Source: Bog-532 sp963742865
GTDB lineage: Bacteria > Actinomycetota > Actinomycetes > Streptosporangiales > Streptosporangiaceae
NCBI GenBank assembly: GCA_963742865.1
Contig: CAVUNW010000035.1
Span: forward strand, 88,680 to 152,679
Reading direction: 5' to 3'
Length of the DNA: 64,000 nucleotides
Below the pieces are notes generated by a model. It was not told the DNA's origin. It saw only the letters and a list, made by a program, of their open reading frames with translations, and did not search any database. The translations under genes were made by a program, and so were the position numbers. Positions 7,539-16,881 of the stretch are shown here, one piece after another. Positions within the stretch are counted from its first letter, which is position 1; every line of letters begins with the position of its first letter.

Positions 7539-8824
7539 GCACCGAAACTCACCAGCCACCGGCCGAGCCCGGCGACGACGTAGCCGCCGACGCGGCGCAG
7601 ACGGCCGCTCCCGAGGTGATCGCCGGCTCCCTGGGCGAGTACCTACGGATCCTGGCCCGGCGCATCCGGAGCGGCGAGAGCGGCGCGCTGCCGGTCACCC
7701 TGGGCCTGATCGCCATCGTGATCTACTTCCAGGTCCGCAACTCCCTCTTCCTGTCCCCGGGGAACCTGGTCAACCTGCTGATCCAGGGCTCGCCCTACAT
7801 CATCCTGGGCATGGCGGAGGTCTGGGTCCTGCTGCTGGGCGAGATCGACCTGTCCGTCGGGTACAGCGGTGCCGTCTGCGCCGTGATCACCGCCTGGGCG
7901 GTATTCTCGGTGCCCTGGTGGGTGGCCATCCTGCTCGGGCTGGCCACCGGGGCCGTCATCGGCTCCATCTTCGGCCTCCTGATCACCAGGCTGGCGCTGC
8001 CGTCGTTCGTCGTGACCCTGGCCGGTCTGCTCGGCCTGCAGGGCCTGCTGATCCTGCTGGTGGCGCGCAGCGGCCACGGCCCCGGCGGTTCCATCCCGAT
8101 CTCCAACTCGATCATCGACGGGCTGACCACCGGCAACCTCAGCCCGATCGCCGGGTGGATCGTGATGGTGGTCGTCGTGGCCGCCGCCGCGGCCATCCTG
8201 CTGCTGCGCGACCGCCAGCGCCGGGCCGCCGGCCTGGTCACGCCGCCGCTCAGTGTCACCGTGCTGAAGATCGTGGTCATGGCGGTGGCCGGCGTCGTGG
8301 TCGTCCTGGTCGGCAACGCCGACCGGGGCGTCGGCCTGGTGTCGCTGCGCGGGGTCCCCTGGGTGGTGCTCATCGTGCTCGGGGTGCTCGTCATCTATAC
8401 GATCGTGCTCGGGCGGACCCGCTTCGGCCGTTACATCTACGCGATCGGCGGCAACGCCGAGGCGGCCCGGCGAGCCGGCATCAGCCTGAACCTGATCCGG
8501 ACGCTCGCCTTCACGCTGACCGGGGTGACCGCCGCCATCGCGGGCATCGTCCTGGCCTCGCGGCTGGGCTCGATCTCGACGAACACCGACGGCGGCCAGC
8601 TGGTGCTGTTCGCCGTGGCCGCGGCGGTCATCGGCGGAACGCACCTGTTCGGCGGGCACGGCAAGATGATCAACGCCCTCCTCGGTGGCCTCGTGGTGGC
8701 CGCGATCTACAACGGCCTCGGCCTGCTCGGCCTGAGCGCGGCCGCGACCTACATCGTGACCGCACTGGTCCTGCTCGCCGCCGTGACCATCGACGCCCTG
8801 TCCCAGCGCGGCCGAACGGCCTGA
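7535..8824 (+). CDS. Sugar ABC transporter permease (XylH-like)
   Basis: A 429-residue polytopic membrane protein of the BPD_transp_2 (RbsC/XylH) family. After a 65-residue cytoplasmic N-terminus come about ten membrane segments. Family landmarks include GMAEVWVLLLGEIDLSVG, the segment LALPSFVVTLAGLLGLQG and YAIGGNAEAARRAGI, the loop that contacts the ATPase. The GTG start at 7535 overlaps the ATPase stop and follows AGGAGAGG at 7523-7530. It forms the importer pore with the lipoprotein and ATPase upstream. With one single-domain ATPase gene, the transporter could be an ATPase homodimer or a heterodimer with the ABC-kinase fusion; that is inference. Confidence 0.93.
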   Translation: MSTETHQPPAEPGDDVAADAAQTAAPEVIAGSLGEYLRILARRIRSGESGALPVTLGLIAIVIYFQVRNSLFLSPGNLVNLLIQGSPYIILGMAEVWVLLLGEIDLSVGYSGAVCAVITAWAVFSVPWWVAILLGLATGAVIGSIFGLLITRLALPSFVVTLAGLLGLQGLLILLVARSGHGPGGSIPISNSIIDGLTTGNLSPIAGWIVMVVVVAAAAAILLLRDRQRRAAGLVTPPLSVTVLKIVVMAVAGVVVVLVGNADRGVGLVSLRGVPWVVLIVLGVLVIYTIVLGRTRFGRYIYAIGGNAEAARRAGISLNLIRTLAFTLTGVTAAIAGIVLASRLGSISTNTDGGQLVLFAVAAAVIGGTHLFGGHGKMINALLGGLVVAAIYNGLGLLGLSAAATYIVTALVLLAAVTIDALSQRGRTA

Positions 8825-8842
8825 CCGCCCGGGTCCCATCCC

Positions 8843-8884
8843 AAGCCCCGCCGGCGCCCGCTCATCGCGGGCGCCGGCGGGCTT
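8843..8884 (+). terminator. Hairpin terminator after sugar module
   Basis: A near-perfect hairpin 18 bases after the permease stop. Fifteen consecutive G:C-rich pairs (8847-8861 with 8867-8881) close a five-base TCATC loop, and three more pairs follow after one bulged C. There is no U-run, which is common in high-GC actinobacteria. It closes the 1909-8824 transcription unit. Confidence 0.75.
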
Positions 8885-9087
8885 CGCGCATCTGGCGTCA
8901 ATGGCGGACAGCAACTAACTCCGCGCAGAGGATTTTCATAGACAATCACGCGTTTTAGCTGCCCCCGCTCAGCCGGCGTTCAGCAAATCCTGATCAACGA
9001 CGGCCACACTCAGTCGCCGGGCCCTCCTAACGGTGTCCCACAGCCAGCACGGGCGCTGGCTCCCCCTGCCGCACCGGAGGTTCGCTC
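8885..9087. other. Intergenic region upstream of GT39 gene
   Basis: No convincing ORF. It holds the leader of the GT39 gene, ending in GGAGG at 9076-9080. I see no clear promoter hexamers or operator symmetry. Confidence 0.4.
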
Positions 9088-11445
9088 GTGTCCATGGTCG
9101 TCGTGGATCCGCTGGCCCCGTCCGCGCCTGGTGACCCCCCGGCAGACGGAAGCGGGCGCCGTCGCTGGCAGGTGTGGCGCTCACCGTACGGCCAGCCGCC
9201 GTGGGCACGCCCGGTGCTGCTGGGCATCGCCGCGGTCGCGGCGCTGCTGTACGCCTGCAACATCACCGAGGCCGGGCTGGCCCCGTTCTACTCGGTGGCC
9301 GTCAAGAGCATGTCGGAGAGCTGGAAGGCCTTCTTCTACGGCGCGTTCGATCCCCGGGCAACAATCACGATCGACAAGCTGGCCGGCTCGTTCCTGCCGC
9401 AGGCCCTGTCGGCACGGATCTTCGGCTTTCAACCGTGGTCTCTCGCGCTGCCGCAGGTCATCGAGGGCGTCATCGCGGTTCTGGCCATGTACCGGGTCGT
9501 CCGCCGCTGGGCGGGCGTGTGGCCCGGCCTGCTGGCGGCCGCCTTGTTCGCGCTCACGCCGATCGCCGCGTCGATGTTCGGCCACAGCATGGAGGACGGC
9601 GCGCTGACGATGTGCCTCGTGCTGGCCGCGGACGCCTACCAGCGCGCCGTGATGGAGGCGCGCCTGCGGTCACTCATCTGGTCGGGAGTGTGGGTCGGGC
9701 TAGGCTTCCAGGCCAAGATGATGCAGGCCTGGATCATCCTGCCCGCGCTGGCCATCGGCTATCTGCTCGCCGCGCCCGTCCGGCTGCGCCGGCGGGCATG
9801 GCAGCTCGGCGTCGCGGGGGTGGTCATGCTGGCCGTCTCGCTGTCCTGGATTGCGCTCTACACCTTCACCCCGGCCGGTGACCGCCCCTACGTGGACGGG
9901 TCGACCAGCAACAGCGCCGCCGCGATGGTCTTCGGCTACAACGGCCTCGAGCGTTTCGGGATCACAATCAGCGGCGCGGTGGCGTCGGGACCCGGGGTCA
10001 CCAGCGCCGGCGCGACCGGGCGCGGCGGGGTGTCACGGACGACATCTCCTGGCGGAACGGGCACGGCCCCCGGAGGAACGGGCGCCCCTGACGGGACCGG
10101 CACCATCCCCGGAGGAACGGGCGCCCCGCCCGGGACCGGCACAGCCCCCGGCGGAATCGGCACTCCGCCAGGAGGGGCCGGTACGCCCCGCGGCGGTCAG
10201 GCGGGCCCGGGGCAGGCCCCGGGCGGCGTCCGCGCGCCGTCGGGCAGCTCGTTCGGGCAGGGCTGGACCAAGCTGCTGGGCAGCAGTTACGGCCCGGAAA
10301 TCGGGTGGCTGTATCCGCTGGCGGTACTCGCCCTCATCTTCGGCCTGCTGTGGACCCGCCGGGCCCGGCGGACCGACCAGGTTCGCGCCGGGTTCGTGAT
10401 GTGGGGCGTCTGGCTGCTTACGTTCGGCCTCATCTTCAGCACAATGAGCACCATCCCGCACACCGCCTACATGGCCTCGCTGGCCCCGCCGCTCGCAGCT
10501 CTGGCCGCGGCCGGGATCGTGATGTTCTGGCGGTACTACCGGGCCGGTGACCCGCGCGGCTGGCTCCTGCCCATCGCCGTAACCGCCGAGCTGGCCTGGG
10601 CTGCCTTCCTGTGGCGCGACTACGGAGGCTTCCTGCCCTGGGTGCGGACGGCCGCGATCACCGCCGGGGCGGCTGCCGTCGCCGTCATGGTGGCGGCGAA
10701 GCTGACCCGCCGCGCGCGGGCCCGTCTGGCGACCGCGGGCCTCACCGTCGGTGTCGTGGCGGCTCTGGCCGCACCGGCCGCCTGGGCGGCATCGGTGCTG
10801 GACACCACCTACGGTGGCAGTTCGTTCAACGCGAGCGCGGGGCCCGCGGGCGGAATGGGGGGCGGGGGCGCCCAGCCCGGCGCCGGCCGTGCTCTGGCCA
10901 GCGCGCAGGCGCGGCAGGACTTCGCCGGGCGATACGGCGGCACGGGCAGCTATGGCCGCCGGGCCAGCGGCGGCGGGACCGCCGCCCCTGGCGGTTTCGG
11001 CGCCGGGGGCGGGACCGCCGGCGGAATGCTGGGCGCGACGACCATGCTGTCGGCCAGTGAGCGGAAGCTGTACAACTACGTGAACGCTCATCGCCAGGGC
11101 GCCAGCTACCTGATGGCCGTGTCTTCCTGGAACGAGGCGTCACCGTTCATTCTGAGCACCGGGCATGAGGTCATGCCCATGGGCGGCTTCAGCGGCTCGG
11201 TGGCCGAGCCGACCCTCGCCCGGGTCAAGGAGCTGGTGAGCAGCGGGCAGCTCCGCTTCTTCCTGCTCAACGGCACCGGTACCGGCCGCGGTTTCGGGGG
11301 CCGCGGATCGACGTCAAGCACCATAGCCCCGTGGGTGCAGAGTGCGTGCCGCACCGTCCCGGCCGAGGATTACGAGACGACCGTGTCCGCAGCAGGCTCC
11401 GGCGCCGCCGCCGGGACGCTGCAGGTGTGCGGATCCGGCTCGTGA
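9088..11445 (+). CDS. GT39-family membrane glycosyltransferase with low-complexity inserts
   Basis: A 785-residue polytopic protein of the PMT/ArnT-like GT39 type, which moves a sugar from a polyprenyl-phosphate donor at the outer membrane face. The first membrane helix begins near residue 40. The family loop YSVAVKSMSESWKAFFYGAF and the stretch ITIDKLAGSFLPQ follow, then many helices. Two inserts stand out: a Gly/Pro/Thr repeat at about residues 312-385 built on PGGTG-like units, and a Gly/Ala-rich stretch at about 575-650. A soluble C-terminal domain follows. The GTG start at 9088 has GGAGG seven bases upstream. Acceptor is unknown. The gene stands alone and converges on the E1 gene. Confidence 0.85.
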   Translation: MSMVVVDPLAPSAPGDPPADGSGRRRWQVWRSPYGQPPWARPVLLGIAAVAALLYACNITEAGLAPFYSVAVKSMSESWKAFFYGAFDPRATITIDKLAGSFLPQALSARIFGFQPWSLALPQVIEGVIAVLAMYRVVRRWAGVWPGLLAAALFALTPIAASMFGHSMEDGALTMCLVLAADAYQRAVMEARLRSLIWSGVWVGLGFQAKMMQAWIILPALAIGYLLAAPVRLRRRAWQLGVAGVVMLAVSLSWIALYTFTPAGDRPYVDGSTSNSAAAMVFGYNGLERFGITISGAVASGPGVTSAGATGRGGVSRTTSPGGTGTAPGGTGAPDGTGTIPGGTGAPPGTGTAPGGIGTPPGGAGTPRGGQAGPGQAPGGVRAPSGSSFGQGWTKLLGSSYGPEIGWLYPLAVLALIFGLLWTRRARRTDQVRAGFVMWGVWLLTFGLIFSTMSTIPHTAYMASLAPPLAALAAAGIVMFWRYYRAGDPRGWLLPIAVTAELAWAAFLWRDYGGFLPWVRTAAITAGAAAVAVMVAAKLTRRARARLATAGLTVGVVAALAAPAAWAASVLDTTYGGSSFNASAGPAGGMGGGGAQPGAGRALASAQARQDFAGRYGGTGSYGRRASGGGTAAPGGFGAGGGTAGGMLGATTMLSASERKLYNYVNAHRQGASYLMAVSSWNEASPFILSTGHEVMPMGGFSGSVAEPTLARVKELVSSGQLRFFLLNGTGTGRGFGGRGSTSSTIAPWVQSACRTVPAEDYETTVSAAGSGAAAGTLQVCGSGS

Positions 11446-11449
11446 CGGG

Positions 11450-13676
11450 CTAACTGGCCGGGCCGGGCGAGCGCAGTGGCGGCCTTCTCGATCTCTTCCT
11501 CCGAGACCAGCACGTGCCGGGCCGCGTCGCCCAGCGGCACGAAGCTGTCAGCGCTCGCCACCCGGCCGGCCCCGGGAAACCATGGTCGGCCAGGGCCGCG
11601 AGCACGCCCTCGGAGACACCACCCGTCCGGCGTGTCTCGTCCACGACCAGGACGCGGCCGGTCGCGGCCGCTTCGCGCAGCAGGTCGGGCACCGGCAGCG
11701 GCGCGAGCCATCGGAGGTCCAGTACCCGGCAGGCGGTTCCGGCCGCGGCGAGACGGCGCGCCGCGCGCAGGCTGAGCCGCAGCCCATTGCCGAACGTGAC
11801 CATCGTCAGGTCGGTGCCGTCGCCGTAGGTGCGGCCGCTCGCGAGCGGTACGTGGCCAGCAGCCCACGACGACGGGGGCGGGTACGGCGCCAGCCAGCCA
11901 CCGTCCCCCGGGTCGTGCAGGTCCCGCGTGTGGTACAGCGCGATCGGCTCGAGGAAGACGCAGACGCGCCCGTCCGCCGCGGCCGCCGCGGCGCAGGTGC
12001 GCAGCATGGCCGCGGCGTCGTCGGGCCGCGCCGCCGACGCGATGACCAGGCCCGGGATGTCCCGGAGGGCACCGACCGCGTTGTCGTTGTGGAAATGGCC
12101 GCCGAATCCGTCCTGGTAGCCGTAGCTGGCCACGCGGACGACGGCGGGGTTGCGGTACTGCCCGGCGGAGAAGAACTGCATGGTCGCGGCTTCACCGCGT
12201 ATCTGATCCTCGGCGTTGTGCAGATAGGCCAGGTACTGGATCTCCGGCACCGGCAGCAGGCCGGTGAGGCCGGCGCCGAGGGCAAGGCCGAGGATCGACT
12301 GCTCATCCAGCAGGGTGTCGAAGACCCGGGCCGCTCCGGCCCTTTTCCGGAGGCCCCGGGTAACGCCGTAGACGCCGCCCTTGACCGCCACGTCCTCGCC
12401 GAACACCATCAGTTCCGGGTAGCTGGCCAGCAGGTCGCCCAGCGTGCGGTTGATCGCCAGCGCCAGGGTCAGCGGTCCCTCCTCCTCGGGCAGGCGGCCG
12501 CCGGAGATGGCCCGCCGCGCCCCCTCGTCGCCGGCGCGGGCCGCCAGGCGGGCGACGGCGACGGGCCGCGACGGGGCCAGCGGCGCCATGATCTCCACCG
12601 CGCTGCGCAGCTGGGGGCGTTCCGCGGCGTCGCGGGCGGCTGCCAGCACGTGGCGGCGCATGGACTCGTACAGGCCGATGATTTCGCCCGGGCCGGCCAC
12701 GCCCCGGCTGACCAGCAGCCGGGCCGTGGCCACGAGCGGATCCCTGGCCTGGTCAGCGGCGATATCAGCGGAGGTTCGGTACGCGGATTCCGCGTCGGAC
12801 CCGGCGTGCCCCATCAGGCGGACGACGCGCAGATGCAGGAAGGCGGGCTGGCGGCGCTCCCGCACCCAGGCGGCAGCCTCGGCCGCCGCCTCGTAGACGC
12901 CGACCGGATCGGATTCCGTCCGCGGTGACGTATTCAGGCCCGGGCGGTGGCCGTAGGCGGCCTCGATCCAGCCGGGCGGGGTACGGACGCTGATGCCGAT
13001 GCCGTTGTCCTCACAGACCAGCAGGAGCGGCAGCGGCAGGTGCTGGTAGGCGCAATGGCACGCCGTGTTGATGGCGCCAGCGGCCGTGGAGTGATTGGCC
13101 GAAGCGTCCCCGAAGCTGGCCACGACGACGGCGTCGGCCGGCCAGCGGCCGGGCACGCCGAGCCGGGCGGCGCGGTCGATGGCGAACGCGACCCCGACAG
13201 CGCGCGGGAGATGTGACGCGATCGTCGAGGTCTGCGGAATCACCGCGAGGGCCTCGCTGCCGAAGACCTTGTGGCGACCGCCCGCGATAGGCTCGTCCGC
13301 CGCGGCGACCACGCCCAGCAGGGTGTCGCGGACGGGATCCTGTCCCGGAACCTGACGGGCCCGCTCGGCGAAGAAGGCCCCGGACCGGTAGTGCAGCAGG
13401 GCCGGGTCGGTCGGCCGCAGCACGCCCGCGACGAAGGCATTCGCCTCGTGGCCCGCAGACCCGATGGTGTAGAAACCCTGGCCCTGACCGCGCAGCACCC
13501 GGGCCGCGAGGTCGAGGTGCCGGCTGGCCAGCTGCGATCCGAAGATCTCCAGGCAGCGGGTCCCGGTTAGCGGAGGTGTTCTCGCTGACCGGCAGCGCCG
13601 GCGCCCGCGGCGGCTGCGGCGCCAGCGCGCCGATGCCGTCGCGGAACGCACGGTCCACCGCTTCGTCAGGCGTCAT
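11450..13676 (-). CDS. 2-oxoacid dehydrogenase E1, alpha-beta fusion, frame-disrupted at both ends
   Basis: A thiamine-diphosphate E1 with the alpha half followed by the beta half, the layout of branched-chain or acetoin-type fused E1 proteins. The main frame shows FYTIGSAGHEANAF, the cofactor region GDASANHS...CEDNGIGIS, and beta-half motifs VFGEDVAVKGGVYGVTRGL and TLLDEQSILGLALGAGL. The expected N-terminus (MTPDEAVDRAFRDGIG from ATG at 13676) is in another frame and joins only with a shift near 13575. The expected C-terminus (SFVPLGDAARHVLVSEEEIE) also needs a shift near 11575, in which case it would run on to about 11370 inside the GT39 3' end. Sequencing error or real decay are both possible. 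No E2 or E3 gene is nearby. Confidence 0.8.
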
Positions 13677-13954
13677 CCGGCTCAGAATTTCACAGCCGCT
13701 GGACTCAGGCCAGCGGCGGCCACCGGGCCGGGCGGGCGGGTAGGCGCAGGCTGCTGCCGGTTAACGGGCCGTCGCCGGGTAAGGGGCGGGATCCCGCAAC
13801 CGCAATTACGACGCCATGTAGGCTTCATCATGGCTGTCGGGCCATCAAGCTTGCCCCGCCCGCCGCGCCCCGCGCGTGGCCGGGCCCCCCACGTACGCCG
13901 CGGGCGCCGCCGCGCCCGCTTTTCCCCCGCCAGCCGGAAGGTGGTCGGTTTTCG
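13677..13954. other. Intergenic region between E1 and ctaB
   Basis: A divergent gap of 278 bases that is G/C-rich with no convincing coding frame. It must contain the promoters of both genes, but no clear hexamers or operator could be picked out by eye. Confidence 0.4.
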
Positions 13955-14935
13955 TTGAGTGCCGTCGACACCCGGCGAAGCTCGCTCGTCGCAGGCAGCG
14001 AGACCAGCTCGCTGGGCTCCGCGGACTCCGGCGCCGCACATCACGGCACCGCGTCACGTCCTGCGCCCGGCCAGATCGTCCGCGCCTACGTGGCCCTGTG
14101 CAAGCCCCGGATCATCGAGCTGCTGCTCATCACCGCCGTGCCGGTCCTGTTCCTGGCTGATCGCGGGCTGCCGTCGCTGCTGGACGCAGCCGTGGTGGTG
14201 GCGGGCGGGACGCTGGCCGCCGGCAGCGCCAACGCGCTGAACTGCTACATCGACCGGGACATCGATCAGGTAATGCGGCGGACCCGGGGCAGGCCGCTAG
14301 CCACGCACACGGTGTCACCGCGCTCGGCTCTCGTCTTCGGCACGGTGCTCGGTGCCGTTTCGGTTGCCCTGTTCGCGGCCGCCGCCAACCTCCTGGCCGC
14401 CGCGCTGACCCTCGGGGCGATCCTGTACTACGTCGTCGTCTACACGATGCTCCTCAAGCGGCGCACGTCGCAGAGCACGCTGTGGGGCGGCATCTGCGGT
14501 GCGGCGCCGGTTCTCATCGCCTGGGCCACCGTGCGCGGGTCGCTGTCGTGGCCGCCGTTTCTGCTCTTCCTGGTCGTCTTCTTCTGGCAGCCGACGCACT
14601 TCTGGGCGCTCGCGGTGAAGTTCAAGGACGACTACCGGAGCGTCAACATCCCGATGCTGCCGGTCGTGGCATCGCTCCGGCGGGTACTGACGGAGAGCCT
14701 GGTGGACAGCTGGCTCATGGTGGCGGCGTCGGTCGCGGTCTGGCCGCTGGCCACGGGGCCGCTCTACGGCGTGGCCGCGATCCTGCTCGGCACCGCATTC
14801 CTGGCCGATGTGCACCGGATGCACTGGCGTGCGCTCCGCGGCCGCCCGGTGCAGACGATGCGGCTCTTCCACGAGTCGAACATCTACCTCACCCTGCTGT
14901 TCGCCGCGCTCGCGGCGGACGCCCTGCTGCACTGA
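13955..14935 (+). CDS. ctaB: Protoheme IX farnesyltransferase (heme O synthase)
   Basis: A 326-residue UbiA-family membrane prenyltransferase. It adds a farnesyl group to heme B to give heme O, the precursor of heme A for cytochrome oxidase. Landmarks are LCKPRIIELLLITAVP, the Mg-diphosphate motif NCYIDRDIDQVMRRT, LWGGICGAAPVLIAWA, FFWQPTHFWALAVKFKDDY and the C-terminal RLFHESNIYLTLLF. Eight to nine membrane segments are visible, about the usual length plus an N-terminal extension of some 40 residues. The start used is TTG at 13955. Neither transketolase nor heme A synthase, frequent neighbours in actinobacteria, is adjacent. Confidence 0.95.
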   Translation: MSAVDTRRSSLVAGSETSSLGSADSGAAHHGTASRPAPGQIVRAYVALCKPRIIELLLITAVPVLFLADRGLPSLLDAAVVVAGGTLAAGSANALNCYIDRDIDQVMRRTRGRPLATHTVSPRSALVFGTVLGAVSVALFAAAANLLAAALTLGAILYYVVVYTMLLKRRTSQSTLWGGICGAAPVLIAWATVRGSLSWPPFLLFLVVFFWQPTHFWALAVKFKDDYRSVNIPMLPVVASLRRVLTESLVDSWLMVAASVAVWPLATGPLYGVAAILLGTAFLADVHRMHWRALRGRPVQTMRLFHESNIYLTLLFAALAADALLH

Positions 14936-15081
14936 ACGCGCCGGATAAGCCGGATAAGAGGCCTGTGCGCGGCGGCCTGCCGCAGCCGCTCGGTACGCCT
15001 GGGGCTGGTGCATCCTGTGAGACGCCAGCCGCGTCCTGCTAAGTGGGTGTATTCCTGCTCTGGCGTGTATTGTCCGGTGTT

Positions 15082-15717
15082 ATGCCTGGCTCGTTTAAGG
15101 GGACCAAGCCCGGCTCTCATCTCGATCGCACCCGAACGCGCCCGGGCGGCCCGTCTCGGGTGGCCAGGCTGTTCGCCTTCCGTGAGGTCCTGTACACCCG
15201 CATGGAGGAAGTCAGCTTCCGCACGTCCATGACCGTGCTGGGCGGCGTGGTGGCGTTCGCCGCCGTGATCGCCGCCGTGAGCACGCTGATGAGCGTGTCC
15301 GCCGACCCGGCGCGGCACGCGGCGCTCAGCGGGCCGCCAGCCTCCGCGGCACCCTCGTCCGCCCCGGTGAGTCCCCGGCGGGCGCCGGCGTCGCCGTCTC
15401 CCTCGGCATCTCCCTCATCTGGGCCCCCATCGGCCACGCCGTCCCCCGTCCGCGACACCGGGCCCAGCGCCGGCACCCACGCGCCCGTGACCACCGTCGC
15501 AGCGGCGTCGGCGCCGTCCCCGGCGGTGCCCACTCCGGCGCTGTCGCCGTCCCCGGCCCGGGTTTCGGAGCAGGCCGCGGTGGCCGCCTGGTGGGCTTGG
15601 TGGCTCCGGGTATACGGCTGGGGCGGCGACCGGGCCTACGGCGGCGGGACTTACGGCGGCTCTGGCCGGAGCCGGGGCGGCTTCGGCGGGGACGGCGGCG
15701 GCTTCGGCCGCCGCTGA
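15082..15717 (+). CDS. Single-pass membrane protein with Pro/Ser-rich outer tail
   Basis: A protein of about 211 residues with no recognised family. A basic N-terminus (about 50 residues) precedes one membrane helix (TSMTVLGGVVAFAAVIAAVS). A long Ala/Pro/Ser linker follows, and the C-terminus is rich in Gly, Trp, Tyr and Arg (YGGSGRSRGGFGGDGGGFGRR). ATG at 15082 is chosen; a GTG at 15043 in frame would add 13 residues. Neither start has a good Shine-Dalgarno. The stop is 29 bases before the gluconokinase start, so the genes may be cotranscribed. The composition suggests a surface-exposed, intrinsically disordered tail. Confidence 0.55.
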   Translation: MPGSFKGTKPGSHLDRTRTRPGGPSRVARLFAFREVLYTRMEEVSFRTSMTVLGGVVAFAAVIAAVSTLMSVSADPARHAALSGPPASAAPSSAPVSPRRAPASPSPSASPSSGPPSATPSPVRDTGPSAGTHAPVTTVAAASAPSPAVPTPALSPSPARVSEQAAVAAWWAWWLRVYGWGGDRAYGGGTYGGSGRSRGGFGGDGGGFGRR

Positions 15718-15746
15718 GCCCTGAGCCGGGGGTAGAGTCCGGCAGC

Positions 15747-16256
15747 GTGATCCTGATCATCGCCGGGCCGTCCGGCAGTGGTAAGACGACCATCGGAACC
15801 CTGCTCGCCGAGCGCCTGCACTGGTCGTTCGCCGACGCCGATTCGTTTCACCCGGCGGCCAACATCGAGAAGATGCGGCGCGGGGAGCCGCTCACCGACG
15901 CCGATCGCTGGCCATGGCTGCGCGCGATCGGCACCTGGGCCGACGAACGGACCGCGGCGGGTGAATCCGCCGTGCTGACCTGCTCGGCCCTGCGGCGTAG
16001 CTACCGGACGGCGCTCCTGGACGGGCGGCCCGATGCCCGCATGGTTTACCTGCTCCTTGACCGGGACACCCTGAGCCAGCGCCTGGCCGCGCGGTACGGG
16101 CACTTCTTCCCGCGGGATCTGCTGGGCAGTCAGCTGGCGGCCCAGGAGGTGCCGGACGGCGAGCCGAACGTGCTTGTCGTCACGCCGCGTGGCCAGCCTG
16201 GCGACACCGTGACCGAGATCATCGAACGGCTGTGGCCGTCCGGGAAGCCCCGGTAG
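15747..16256 (+). CDS. gntK: Gluconokinase
   Basis: A 169-residue GntK-type P-loop kinase that phosphorylates D-gluconate to 6-phosphogluconate for the pentose phosphate pathway. Seen: Walker A GPSGSGKTT (residues 7-15), the substrate region DADSFHPAANIEKMRRG, PLTDADRWPWL and LTCSALRRSYRTALL. The length matches the family. GTG at 15747 begins the Walker strand and is the best start, although the reading frame is open further upstream. The 3' end, including the TAG stop, overlaps the first unit of an 18-bp tandem repeat. No gluconate permease or GntR regulator is adjacent. Confidence 0.92.
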   Translation: MILIIAGPSGSGKTTIGTLLAERLHWSFADADSFHPAANIEKMRRGEPLTDADRWPWLRAIGTWADERTAAGESAVLTCSALRRSYRTALLDGRPDARMVYLLLDRDTLSQRLAARYGHFFPRDLLGSQLAAQEVPDGEPNVLVVTPRGQPGDTVTEIIERLWPSGKPR

Positions 16257-16333
16257 CACGAGAAGCCCCGGTAGCACGAGACGGCCCGGCAGCGCGGGCC
16301 GCCCCGGTGGCGCGAGACGGCCCGCGGTCAGCC
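16244..16333 (+). repeat. Decaying 18-bp tandem repeat over gluconokinase stop
   Basis: Two identical copies of GAAGCCCCGGTAGCACGA (16244-16261 and 16262-16279) are followed by two diverged 18-base copies (16280-16297, 16298-16315) and a partial fifth. The first copy contains the TAG stop of gluconokinase, so the array extends coding sequence into the spacer. Confidence 0.85.
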
Positions 16334-16335
16334 CC

Positions 16336-16740
16336 TCAGGAGACCGGCTCGAGCACCACGACCGGGATCTCGCGGCTGGTCTTCTTCTGGTAGTCGTCAT
16401 AGGCCGGCCAGGCTTCGGCCATCTGCCGCCACATCTCCGGCTTTTCCTCCGGCGTCGCCGTCCTGGCCCGCGCCGCGAACTTATCGCCCTTGACCTGGAC
16501 GCGGACATCGGGGTTGGCGACCAGATTGAGGTACCAGGACGGCGGCTGATCCGCGCCGCCCTTGGACGCGACCACCAGGTAGTCGTTCCCGTGCTTGGTG
16601 TAGATCAGCGGGTGCTGGCGCTGCTGCCCGCTCTTACGGCCCGTCGTGGTGAGGATCAGCGTGCTCGTACCCTGCCACTCGTGGCCCTCCGCGCCGTCGG
16701 TCTCCTCGTACCGCCTGACGTGCTCGTCTCCAAACAGCAT
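16336..16740 (-). CDS. Ddn-like F420-dependent nitroreductase-family protein
   Basis: A 134-residue protein of the deazaflavin-dependent nitroreductase (Ddn/F420H2-dependent reductase) family, a split beta-barrel fold. The family pattern is clear: LILTTTGRKSGQQRQHPLIY, YLVVASKGGADQPPSWYLNL, NPDVRVQVKGDKF and the C-terminal REIPVVVLEPV. Such proteins use reduced F420, abundant in actinobacteria, to reduce quinones or other substrates; the substrate here is unknown. The ATG start at 16740 follows GGAGAG eight bases upstream. It diverges from the Smr gene across a 141-base spacer. Confidence 0.9.
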   Translation of the reverse strand: MLFGDEHVRRYEETDGAEGHEWQGTSTLILTTTGRKSGQQRQHPLIYTKHGNDYLVVASKGGADQPPSWYLNLVANPDVRVQVKGDKFAARARTATPEEKPEMWRQMAEAWPAYDDYQKKTSREIPVVVLEPVS

Positions 16741-16848
16741 GTGTTCTCTCTCCTGTGACGACTGTCGTACCGTCGGATTATCGCGCGCCCGGCGGAGCCG
16801 TCCCGCGCTGCCCCGCGCCAGACCGCTGCCCCGCAGCAGACGCCCCGT

Positions 16849-16878
16849 CAGATAGGACACGGCCAGATAGGACATGCC
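16849..16878 (+). repeat. 15-bp tandem duplication ahead of the Smr gene
   Basis: CAGATAGGACA occurs at 16849-16859 and at 16864-16874, 15 bases apart, directly before the ATG at 16882. The second copy would lie in the ribosome-binding region. It could be a duplicated leader or an operator; nothing decides between them. Confidence 0.5.
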
Positions 16879-16881
16879 GGA

